Assembly (NCBI GenBank): GCA_037976565.1
Contig: CP137668.1
Location: 35,292,088 to 35,356,087, forward strand
DNA length: 64,000 nucleotides
Direction of reading: 5' to 3'
Origin: Mesocentrotus franciscanus
Taxonomy: Eukaryota > Echinodermata > Echinoidea > Camarodonta > Strongylocentrotidae
Under the pieces are notes generated by a model, which was given only the letters and a program-made list of their open reading frames with translations, searched no databases and had not been told where the DNA came from. Below are positions 38,023 through 50,300 of this stretch, piece after piece. A program made the translations under genes and the position numbers. Each line of letters begins with the position of its first letter. Position 1 is the first letter of the stretch.

Positions 38023-38304
38023 TCATAAGGACTGCAAAGAGTGTGCACTTCCGAATGCATCAATCAGTCCATGATGCTCTTTGGGTGGTGCAGGTCTTGT
38101 CCCTACGATGGTGGTATGAGGTCTTCTAAGACCTGGACCAGAGAGATGATCCGTTTCTCCGGCCCTTCGGTGGGCCTTGTGGGCCTCCTTGCGTGTGCTG
38201 GGTGCACTCACAGGGCGCGTGACTAGGAGACGAGGTTCGGCGTCCGCTGCAGGGTCGGAGCACGCCAGGCTCACGTTGGAGCGGTTACGGACGTGGACTA
38301 ACAT
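38023..38304 (-). CDS. FLACC1: FLACC1-like exon 13 (terminal coding exon)
   Basis: The acceptor is TCTTCCCTGCAG. It encodes 93 residues: MLVHVRNRSNVSLACSDPAA, then a basic Arg/Ser/Pro-rich tail (VTRPVSAPSTRKEAHKAHRR) and FGSAHSLQSL, with TGA at 38025-38023. GC-rich relative to its surroundings. The tail is probably disordered and has no equivalent I recognise in vertebrate FLACC1. No clear AATAAA was seen in the following few hundred bases. Confidence 0.8.
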   Translation of the reverse strand: MLVHVRNRSNVSLACSDPAADAEPRLLVTRPVSAPSTRKEAHKAHRRAGETDHLSGPGLRRPHTTIVGTRPAPPKEHHGLIDAFGSAHSLQSL

Positions 38305-41300
38305 CTGCAGGGAAGAGTAAGATAACACATGAGAAATAGATTTGAAAGTTTTGTGGCTAAAACTGGAACTACAGAGAAATACATACAATAGATGACTATG
38401 AAAAGTCTTGTAAAAGCCTACAATGTATTAGGGTTTCCTATCTCTTTTGTTGCAAGAGATGAGAAAATAAATATAGGTCAATGTTTAAAAGAAAGAAAAG
38501 AAAATTAAAACAAAATTCACTCTTTTGGAGAGGATTACTTTTTTGGGAAAGTGAATCAATGGACTCCGTACCGACAATGCTGGGGTAGACACATACTGGT
38601 TTAACAGACAAAATCAATCAGTACGTCAAGAACTAGACTAACAGACACATGAATCAGACATTCAAAGCTGGAAATCAGTACCAGTCTAACCAGAAACTGC
38701 TGATCAAATTCTGAAAACATTTCTGACAAGTTCTTAAAGTACCATGACTGAAAGAATTTCTGACCTACCTTCATCATTTCCTTAGTGTTCATGACCTTTT
38801 CTACTCTGCTGTACTCTGTCTTAGCTTTCTCATTGAACAGCTCATTGCATTTCTGCATGTAGCGTTTCCTGTAGGTTAAAAAGAAATCCAATATCAACAA
38901 AATGTATAGAGGGATAAAATGGATGACAATTTTCCAATAAATGCCTTCAACACCACCTTCGGTGGCGAAGGCATAACATTTTTGTGCCCCCTTCCTATAA
39001 ATTTAAAGTTGGCATGATCCATGCAAAAAAAAGTAATATTTGTATGTGATGTATTACATGTAACAAAAGTACAAATCATTTGATATTTTAAAAAATTTCA
39101 AAAGTTTCGAGTTTTCTCGAAAGGAAGTTTGCATACTCAAAGGTTAGGGGCTGCAATTATTATGGTGTAAGTTTGTGACATTTCATGTAACATTATTTCC
39201 AAAGTGATATTTTGAAACTGAAATACATCTTGCTGAATAAAAGTGTTTTTAGAAATCAAATCCCCATAAAACCTGTGTTTGTACTGTATCTGATACAATA
39301 ATATCATTGTGCATTCCCACTGTAGAGTAAAGAAATAAACAGTGAGATACGAGATATGGTATTTCCAATTATAGTTCCAAAGTTTTTTAGAGGCCCTGTG
39401 CATTATTCCAGTGTTAAATTTCACCGGTATTCAAGTTTGTGATAGAAATGGTTTGTGAGAGAAACCGTTTCGTGAGCAAGGAGAATGTTTATTCCAACCA
39501 CAATTTCTCATGTAAAATATATATCCTGAATGAAAAGAATATAAAGAACATGTGAAAATGCATTCAGAGACCTTTTCATATTCCATTTTCTTAGGTAAAC
39601 CAAACTGTGTGATTGAAAATAATAAAATAATAATAATACAGATCACCATCACCTAATCACACACACTATCATTACTCTATACCAGGGGGTTGTTTCACAA
39701 AGACTAAGATCGACTTTAAGTTTGACTTAATTATCCCAGGCTGTTCATGCCACTGTTTGCTCTCACCATTTACTGGCATTGGTCTCTCAAGGGACATACA
39801 AATCATGGTCACAAATCTACAGAATTTATGTTTTGTCATAGTTCATTATTAAAGGAAAGAATATTATCTAAACATCATAATTGAGAGACCAATAGTGAGA
39901 GCAACCAGTGGCATGAATGGCCTGCCATAGTTATGTCCAACTTAAAGTCGATCTTAGTCTTTGTGAAACACGCCCCAGTGCATATAAAAAAGTTTGTTTC
40001 CCCACTTTCCTATCACCAGGGTGTACACTAAATCCTGAAGTATTAAAGAGTGGCTAATGTCAAATCTGTCCATCAAAACCCCTAAAACAATGATACCAAT
40101 TGTCTTACCTTGGAACCCTTTCCTCATCCAAACTTTGCTTATGTCTTTACAAGAAAAATATTGTAACAAATATCATACTCTGTGAAGAAATAGAGCTTTG
40201 TAAATGTATATTGTGTTTATAGAATATATAACATCATTATAATTGTCAAGTCACATTTTGCCACATGTCCCATATTTTCTTGCCTTCCCTTGTAGGTAAA
40301 TATGTATGCTGGTTTCGCTTCACAAAAAAAGTATATTAGAAAAGGCCATTTAACAATTCTGGCAGTAAAATGATATTTGCTCATTTTAGCCACTATGACT
40401 CGAGGAGGCGCGATGGCTCAGAGGTAGAGCAGTGCTCTCGTAACCGGGAGGTCCCGGGTTGGAAACCAAGTCAATGCGCACTTGCCCTGTGGTAAGGCAT
40501 ATGTCCTCATTACCAAGTCCCCTGGAGAGGACTTAAAGCCATCAGTCCCCTGGTTGTTTACTTACAAGCATATACATGCTTTATTAGCCATCAGGTAAAA
40601 CAATCATTGATCATCAAAACATCCTGAGTAAAACCTGACTGGATGTGTGACTATGGGTTCAAATTCTGAGATGGCTCCTATACTAAACTCAGTTGATATA
40701 ATTTAAGGAAGCTTCACAACACAAATGATGATATTGTTCATACTTGGTACCAGACCAATCTATACACAGAGTTTGGCCAAATAATTTTAACTTGATCACA
40801 ACATGGCATATATTTTTTAGTTTGTGCTTGCCCAACAAAGCAGTATTCGCCATATTGTGCCTAACTGGAACCAGGCTGGCCAAACTCTCCTTATCAATGG
40901 CTCTGTCCTGTACATAGATTTGTCTCCCTCTTTTAAGGCAAGTTTAAATTGACATCTATTTCCTGAAAATCAAATAAGTGACCTTAAAGGGCAGGTGGCC
41001 ATTACAGCCAGGTTGACTTACCTGAGCTCTACATTCTCACTCATGAGAAGGTGAATCTTCTCCTTGTATTTCCCATCTACTTCATCCACTTTCCCGCTGA
41101 AATTCTCCTGGAAATCAATCAGCATCATTTTCTGCAAAGACAAATAACAAACAGAGATTACATCACCTTCATACTTTGGGCCATTTAACAGAAGTGGTTT
41201 GAACACTTGACTGGAGATGCAAAAGAACAGGGGTTTGAGCCCTAGCACGACACCATTTGCAAGACATCCATCTGGAATTGCCTATCTCAATCCAGGTGTA

Positions 41301-44300
41301 GCGTATTGGTACCTGGAAGGAAGGGTTTCCTTGGATGTTCTGACCACTGAAATCGGTAGCCAACTAGCGCTTGGGATTTATTGTAGGACCTTGACTACAT
41401 TGGTATGAGCACTATACATGAAATCAATATTGATATCATTCTTGCAGTCAAGCCTGTCTTTGCAAGCACCTGTATAGAAACCCCACTTGTCTATTAAGAC
41501 CACTGTATTAGGTTCCTTCAGAAAGTGCTTCCCAATGAAGCATGTACAACAGCAACCTCTATATATAGGTGATCGCCTTCCTATCAACAACTTTTCTTGT
41601 ATCCATGCGGAGGTCTTTATACGAAGGTTTCACTGCATTTATAACGAAAAACAAGAAGGAAATACTTACAGCTTCTGTTAAGCGACCTTTGAAGGAAGCA
41701 GCTTGTTCTCTGCTGCTGTCCAGAGCTTGAAGGGCGTTGTTTAGTTCCGCTCGTAGTGTCTTGATCTGATCCAGAGCTTTCCTAAGGTTTTCCACATCCA
41801 TTGCAGCACCAGCAAAAGCGTTTCATCAGTTTCTACAAAGCACATACAAATTATTGTATTACTTTCTCTAACGCACAAGACAGGGTAATCAATTATCTAC
41901 ACATATTTCATGAAGTAAATGTATCTAGAGGATTCTGATAATGACTTACACATCCAAGTATTAAATGTAATTTAAATTAATGTTTTCACTCAGTTTAAGG
42001 TGATATTGCAAAAATCTAGAAGGTTTACCCTCCACATCCAAACCATAGAGACCATGCATGTCAAAGTGAGCACCTGTTTAACAAAATTGCATTGAAAATG
42101 GCTAAACAAAAACTTAAACTGACGGGTATGCTCTCTATAGGGTTCTGTATGGTATGATGAGAAGGTTAGCTGTAGAAGGTGGTGTAATGTCGCCAGCTAG
42201 GCCAAAGTGAAATAAAAATCATGTCCCTTAACCCCTTCTTAGCTCCCAAGTCTCTGGATAATTGTCGAACTTGAACTTCCAAGACTATTTGCTATATTTA
42301 AATATGCTTTGTTTCACTGATAAATGAGGCATGAGATAACTTCCATCAATACACACTTCAAGACAGAGGCAACTGTTACTGCTTCTTTAAAAAAAAATGT
42401 GGACCTTCTTAGTCCACAAACATTACTCATCACTCGATTTCTGGCAGGATTTGTCACCCACATCACAGAAGTAAAATGTCTTCTTATCAACCATGATAGG
42501 AAAAAGTCCTATCTTTGATGAAGGCATCATCTTACCTCTATCTCTTCCTTGTGTTCTTGTGACAGGATGTGCATCTGTTTCTGGAACTCACGGTTCAACG
42601 CATTCCTTTCTATTGTCTTCTCCTCAAGCATCTCCACTCCTAAAAACAGGAAGAGATATAAGATATAAATTGTCAAGGATTGTTTCTTGAAGTAAAGTGT
42701 AAAGAACAAATTAATGATCACTGCATCTTCAGATCATTATAAAAATATTTTTTTACTGACAAACATTGATGTGCATGCACTCCTGAGGGTGGACTTCATC
42801 GATCACAAATCTTGCTCATCTACAACTGCAGGAGGCAAGAAGGTTCAGTGCTAAAAGCAGTGGTCTCAAGATTGGGGGATTTCGGGTCGAAAGCAAAATT
42901 GAAGTGCCAGTGTCTTTCAGTTAGATATCATAAATCATCAATTGCTAGAACACTAGATAGGGATTTAAACCACAGGCCGATTAGTTGTTTGTCTACAAGC
43001 ACATACAGAGGCAAACCATGGGCCAAGAGACTGAGGGGGCATCAGTAATCCTTAGTGGTTGAAATGAAAATGAACATGGCCATTAATTCAGGTTCTCTTT
43101 CCCCTTTCCACTTTTTCCTTTCCTTTTCTCTCTTCATCATTTTTTATTTGTGCCATTAGATTGGGGACATGTGATATGATTATCTTACTTTGTTCTGAGA
43201 GTTCTTTCTCCATCTCCTCATGGAACTTGTGCTTCATATCACTCTCCTTCTTGGTCCATTTCTCCACCATGTCCTGTGTCAAGGTACGCTTGTAGGCCTC
43301 AAAGGCACCCTGAAGGAACTCCAATTCGCCTTTCATCCGGGCTATTTATACACAGATATGAATCAAAATTTAATATTGGATTTTTGCAATTTTACAGGAT
43401 CCATCATCCATCATCATTGGCTCAGCCAATGGCTCCACACACATGCTCAAGCTACATATATACCTATAGCACAGTTATTTTGAGAAACTGGAGCAGCTTT
43501 AGTAGATAAAGAAGGCAGTTCCAACTTCCAATAGGAACTTTTTATTCCTTTGTTGAAAGAGAGACATATCTTGAACTAACAAGAAAATTATAGTTTTACT
43601 TATCAGAGATAGCCTAAACTACCTCACAAATCATAATGTAAAGACCCTTCTACTTTCACTAATGTAATAATCTTCTTTATACAACAGGAATCTGGGTGAA
43701 ACCTGGGTAGGTCACATGTGACACCACTCAAATTAAGGGTATAACATGAGTGACATTTGTTCTCTTCGCAAAGAATGGCCCGAAAGTGACTTGGAGCATG
43801 TTCCCACTCACCCAGAGCTTTCTCACTGCCAGACTTGATATGGTTGATTTCTTTGGCTTGGACTTCTTTCAGCATGGCCACCTGTTCTTCCTGGTCCTGT
43901 TTGTATTTCTGGAACTTCTCTGTGTGTTTCCTATCAAGTTCCTTTAGTTTCTCCCTCAGTAAGTTCCCAGCCTGACGAAAAGATAAATTGTTATACTTAT
44001 TCCATTTGTTCAAATCAATATGCTGATGATGGCTCTCACTTTTTTTAAACCCTTGTGTTCTGACAATTTGTACAGGCTCATTTTAGAAAATTACTTTCTA
44101 AGGCATTTGAGTGAATAACCTGTACATGTCTCTTACATGAAGAATCATATGTGTTAAAACCGACGGGTATGGTTGCATTGGCAAATTTGTCACATCTGTC
44201 TTGAAACTAATGATTCATCTAATTTTCTCAAAGGAACATTCTTATAGTTCCTTCTACGAGGCTAGAGGATAGCCTTGTGACATTGCCAGTTAATTTTTTT

Positions 44301-47300
44301 TTGGAAGATAAATCTGTCAGATAGTTTTCTTCCATTGCCAAAATCAGCAAGACCCTACAAAGTGATGGTGACTTGTGATACTCCATCGTATTCATATGAT
44401 GTATGATGATGCAAGCTAATGAGAGAGACTGTAGAGACATACAATAATGTATTGTGACCTTGAATAAAAGATACAAAGCAAGAATTCTAAGGCTTTTCTT
44501 TGATTTCAAATGTATGCAAATAAAGTAAACATTGACACATGTATTCATATGGGTACAATTATTATTTGACTTTTACTACCAAGATAAAAGGGGCGTTCTT
44601 GAGCAATGCTTTGTTTCATTCTGACCTTTTCTTTGCTAGTCTTGTGATTCAGCCTTTCCTCTTCCAGATACAGAGTGAGATCCGAGACTTGTTGTTGTAG
44701 TTGGGCTATAAGTGCATCTCTGCAACAAATTAAAAAATACATGTAGTTAATAAGAACGAAATGACACAGAACCAGAAATTACAAAAAGTACACATAGTAA
44801 GAAAAAATAATTGAGTTTATAATTCATGCATTTATGTCTTAAAACATTACTGATTTCAAAGGACACTCACGGTACCAGTAATCACAAAATCGAAACATAC
44901 AGTAGAAATGAGCAATTCCAATGGGAAAGATACGTTACTTATAATTTCAAAAAGACAGGATGCAAAAATCAGGTACAGAGTATTACTTCTGGATGGATAA
45001 TGCACAGTTTGACTGCTTAAAGTACAAGTTCACAATGTGAAATGGCAATAAAAAGATGCACACAAAGACAAATCAATTTTACATTCACATGTAGGCAAAT
45101 ATAGTGTAGTGATTATATGGGTGAAGCAAAATCCATATGCTACAAATAGGTCAAATATAAGAATACATAACATCTTTTCAATTTATAATAAACACAATTG
45201 TAAAATGTATGAATTCATTGAAATGAGTGACTGATTCATACAACATGATACATTCATGATCAATGTGTTGATGAATAAATACACTGAATAATGGATGAAA
45301 GCAACAACAGAATGGGTACACCCCCCTCACTCTTCCCCCAATCCCAAAATGAAAGACTGAGAGTATAAGGAAATATAGCAAATGGCACAAATTACTTTGA
45401 TGTATGCATTATTATTTTTGGAACAAATAATGTTTAATTCACAGAGTAGAACATACGGTGTATAATCTTCTCTTTTAGAAGAAACTGATGCTGGTTATAC
45501 AAACTTCACAATGCTGTGGACCTTAAAAGAATTTCAGTTAAGAGCCTGTTAATCAACATTAATTAAAAATGGACTTTCTTGGACATATCCACCGATAACA
45601 TGACTGATGAAATGCAAATGACCCTACATGAAGGTACTGAACTTCCATTTGCTGGACAACATGCCCATACACGATTGTAACACTACAGACCAACACATAA
45701 GCTACAAAATATATACACCAATGATTCAACAGCATAAACTTGCAAATAATAAGATGATTCGGATGTGGGGCATACAAGCATGATTTGTATTAAACGTTTA
45801 AGCCAGGAGCAATCAAAGCCCATATGATTCAATCTGCAACAAAATCAAGACACCTATGTTATGTGCATAATTGGTAAAAACATGAAGTTCAAATGTATAG
45901 TAGCACATATATCAAACACCAAAGAAAATTTGTCCACGGTATATACAGTGTTTTTTAATTTGCTTGACTTTAAACAAAATATTAACTTGGAATATTTGGA
46001 AAATTAATGTAAATCACTTTCAAGCATTTGAATAGTTAGTAATGGGCAAAGCTGAATGATATGTACAGGCTGGTGATTTCCGTATCTGCAACTAGTTGAA
46101 AGTCTTGAAAAATAATTTTTTGTTCAATTTGACAACAAAATGGCTTCAGGTAGTGCTCTATTACAAGGATATGCATATGTACTTCTTTATTGGGTCCAAT
46201 CAAATGAAGTGGAGGGTTTGAACCTTCTTTAACTGGAGGCACATCATATAACATTAGTTGAAGACAGCCAACAAAAATGTGACGATGCAAAATGTAAACA
46301 AACATTGAGATGGTAGCAGATCAAACAACAAATAGATCATGCAAAACATGCATACTACTGAATATTCATGAAGCTCATGCAGATAAATAGATGCAAAACA
46401 GCAGCAAAAGAGTAACTTCATTCACATTTAAACCATGAAATTCAAATATTAAAAAAGCCCATATCCAAGTATGATGCTCATTCATACACCCTACAGTCAT
46501 GAAAGCTACATGTATTTGCACATGTACATGTCAAGTGTAGATACATGCCACAATGTGATGCATATTCATGCTAATGAATATTCGTGACAGCTCATGCCCA
46601 GATGTATAACATATCATACTTACTGAGCTGACATTGCAATGGTAGCCTGGCTGGATGACCTTCCCATAAAGGTCATCCCCGCAGGGATAGTCTCAAGCTT
46701 TCTGTCAAAGGTAGGGGAAGTGTGTGGGGAGTGGGTATGGGGAGGGAACAGGCTACTGCTACCCAAAGGGGAATTTGAGCTGAACCCTGGGGAACTTTTG
46801 TCTGACCAATGTTTACTGTGTCCATTGTTTGAAGGACCTTTTAAATTAGCCAGTAATTGAGGCATTAAGCTACTTTGTGTAGATATTGGTCAAATCATAG
46901 ATTGTGGGAATATTATTGATTTCATCAAAAGTGGTTGGGTTATGGAAATATGAGGAAGGGTTAGGTTAGGAAAGGAGAGAAGGTAAGAAAAATAACAGAT
47001 GTCTTTAAAGTCTTAGGCATACATATCATTTGACTGAATAAAGATATTGTAAGGAAGTGACAACTAGGGAATGAAGAGACATGTGAAATCAAATCTGCAT
47101 CATTCACATCCAGTCGACGAGCCGCCTAACATCACCATTATAGTTCAACACAGGTGATGTTCGTAAATGGAGATGTGATATGACTTATCTAGAGTGTGAA
47201 GTAAATGGAAGAGTTAACATATTCAAATTTATGGATGCTTCTTTCCTGGGCACCTAACCTGTTATACAAAAACGGAACTACAATATTTGGTCGGAATCCA

Positions 47301-50300
47301 GTCTGCATATATCACTTGTAGCTATGTCAGGCAAACCTCAGGCAAGCTTTCAGGTTGTCAAGAACAACCTTTGCTTTAAAAGTATGCATAAATTTTGAAT
47401 AGGTTAGTAAACGAGTCTATTGGCACTGTTCATGTTGGTCTGAGCAGGAAGAAAAATCTATTGTCATGCTCATCTATTCAGGTCCTCTCAATTCTTTCTT
47501 TCTTTCTTTTTTAACAGCCTTGAACAATGAGACAAAGAGGGCAGGTGATGATCTCCTAGAGGCTTATGTCTAGCCCACTAAAGACCCAGGTACAAGCCCA
47601 GACTCCTGTGATTAGGCTGATGTTATCCACCGCACTGAATGTAATGGACAATGATCCTGGTACAGGAGTCAACTCGCTGTTCCTGTATACATGTAGGGCC
47701 ACCATCCTACTGTGGCCATTCCATTCTTATCTGGAGAACATGTACGGTTAACAATGACATTATTCATACTCCTTGTAAATTTGATGTTTTTTGTTGTTTT
47801 TTTGTAACTCAAGAATGAAATGTAGACTGGTTGAATTAGGCCCTTTGCTGAATACTTCACATTCTCAAGAAACATAAATCGGACAAGGTGTCGTGGTCGA
47901 GTGGATACGTCGCCGGACTGTCGATCACAAGGTCCGCGGTTCGTGTCCCGCCGCGGCACGAATGTCCTTTGGCAAGACATTGATCTACATTTGCCACACT
48001 CCACCCAGGTGAGGTAAATGGGAACCTGGTAGGAATTTATTCCTTGAAACGCAGAACGCGTGACAGCTGCACTGCTAAAGCCAGGGTAATTATGCTGCAT
48101 TATTGTAGAGCGCTTAGAGACTTCTGATAAAGTAAGTGTTAGGCGCTATATAAGCAAATATAATTAAATTATTATTATTTTTCACATACCGGTACTCACA
48201 TTACCAAAACTTGGTAAGGGTATTAATAATTTAGTTGTCAACTGTATATTGGCTGATAAGGAATCGTCATAATAAAATGTACCTGTAGATGTAACCATAA
48301 ATAAAACATATAGTAAACTGCTATCATGGCGGTTTTCTAGGTAGTTCACCCTTCCTAAAAAGGTAAAATACTGTCCATTACAGCCCATACATACAATAAC
48401 AGGTTTAACAGCATCAAAACACACAGCATCCCAGAGGCATTGCAGAAGCAGAGAACTCTCTATGTTAAATATCTATGTACCCATGGCAATGGCCCACAAG
48501 ACCTAAATACAGCCCATATCATATGAATGAAAATGCTGGTCTTGAGGGCCTTCTTAAAATTTATCTAATGGTTCATGAGACTAACGATATACAAGTCCGG
48601 CAGAGTCCGACAGCCCACAAGACTGAAATGTCAGTCCATAGGCCTTCTGACAACTTCTTTGAGGCTTCTGAAGATCAACATGGTCTTACAGGCTGTCGAT
48701 GTTGTAGGCCATCGGTCTCCAGGGATGGTCTGTACACTGCATGCTACAAAGGTTCAGCATCACTGTCCTCTGTTAACTTTCCATCAGTAAATTGGCAACA
48801 TTAGTTAATTAACCCTGTTTCCTTAGACCAAGAAACCCACTCTGGACAACACTATCAACACCATGTACAGTAAGTTACATCCTTATACCCTAATTTCAAG
48901 CTCAGCATATCAAGTCGTTATCCCATAAAGTCGAAACCAAGGAATCCAGATACCATTAGCTCACACCAATCCAGCAAAATATATAATACATGAACAACGA
49001 AGGACATAAACACAAATAGGAAATCAAGCCACATGTGAAGGAAAACAATGGTGTCAAATATTTTCAAAAAAATGAGATGAAAATCCTACAATTAAAGAGG
49101 GTACCAAGCATTACCAGAACAAATATTATAGAAAAGAAAACTGGATCAATTTTTATGAAAAAGATATTGTTACAAATTTACTTTACTTATAAATGTCGAA
49201 CAGTGTAAATTATTTCTTAGAGTATTAAACTTTGCTTTGCTTTACCTATTTGGTACCATTTGTGAAAATAACATAAATTTGATATCAAGTTTGCAGAAAG
49301 CAGAGGGATAAAAGCGCATGCGACCAATCATTACATGCCTTATTAAGAACCATGACATACCCACCAATCACAAACCGAGAGTTTAATTAATTTTAAAGTT
49401 AGCTAGGGGAGGAAGTTGAAATTATTAGGTTATATGGATGTTGAAGAAGTGGACGAAGCATGCAAGTGCATAAAACGAGAAGGGAAATAAGAAAGAAAAG
49501 TTAGAATACCTTAGACAAACCCGTTAGGGGTAGGGATGGTTATTATTTTGCTGATAACATGGTAACGTATCATTCTCTTTATAATGCCATTTCATTAACT
49601 GAAAGACAGCAAAATCATGCCTTTTTAACGGAACTGAATTCAGTGAAATATCAAATGCGAAATAAAGAAATAAAAGAGCAAAAAATACTGTAGTCAATTA
49701 AACGTTTTGACAAAACTGAGACCTCTTGCAGAAGCTCTTGTGCATCTTCGTTTGCACACACCCCAATGAAATGTCAAAGATTGATAACTATTCAACATAA
49801 TTATTTTTGCGAATTTAGAATTGTACAAACCAAGTATTTAAATAATTATTTGGCTATTATAATCAATTCAATTAACATATTTTTCAATCTTTCCTCATTT
49901 TAATGAAAAAAAATTTTGAAATCAAGAATACAAATTAGAAGTCCATGTTTTGCAAGCTTGCATGCTAGTGCTTTATTTAATACTATCGGGTTTCATACCC
50001 GTGTCCAAGATGGATTTAAAGGGGTGCGTAAAGGAGGAACAAGGGAGGTTTGGTAGTGCTGGAAAGGATATACTTTAGGAAGGGATGAGAGAGGTATAGG
50101 AGGTGATACAAGAGGAGAGATACAGACAAACCTAAAGTGCAGGGGGCCCTGTTTCATAAAACGTCTCATTAATAACAACTTGCAGAGACCTATGACAAAT
50201 TTGGATGTGCCATAGAACTCTTTTCAATTATCCAAACCATAGTGATGACATTGCTCAGCAAACTTTGACAAATTAGCACCTTGCCAATCAAACCCTGAAT

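Noticed and set aside
38601..38900. Full 99-residue frame around FLACC1-like exon 12
   Set aside because: Only 38769-38868 is coding; the rest reads through both splice sites into introns.
40402..40475. Possible functional tRNA-Thr(CGT) gene
   Set aside because: The A box and anticodon loop are good, but the acceptor stem does not pair, the B box is degenerate, and SINE body sequence follows; related copies exist at 35225 and 42829.
42030..42074. Candidate extra exon between FLACC1-like exons 9 and 10 (acceptor AACAG, donor GTAAAC)
   Set aside because: It would encode a non-helical, Trp/Met/Val-rich peptide and keeps phase 0, so it does not repair the frame.
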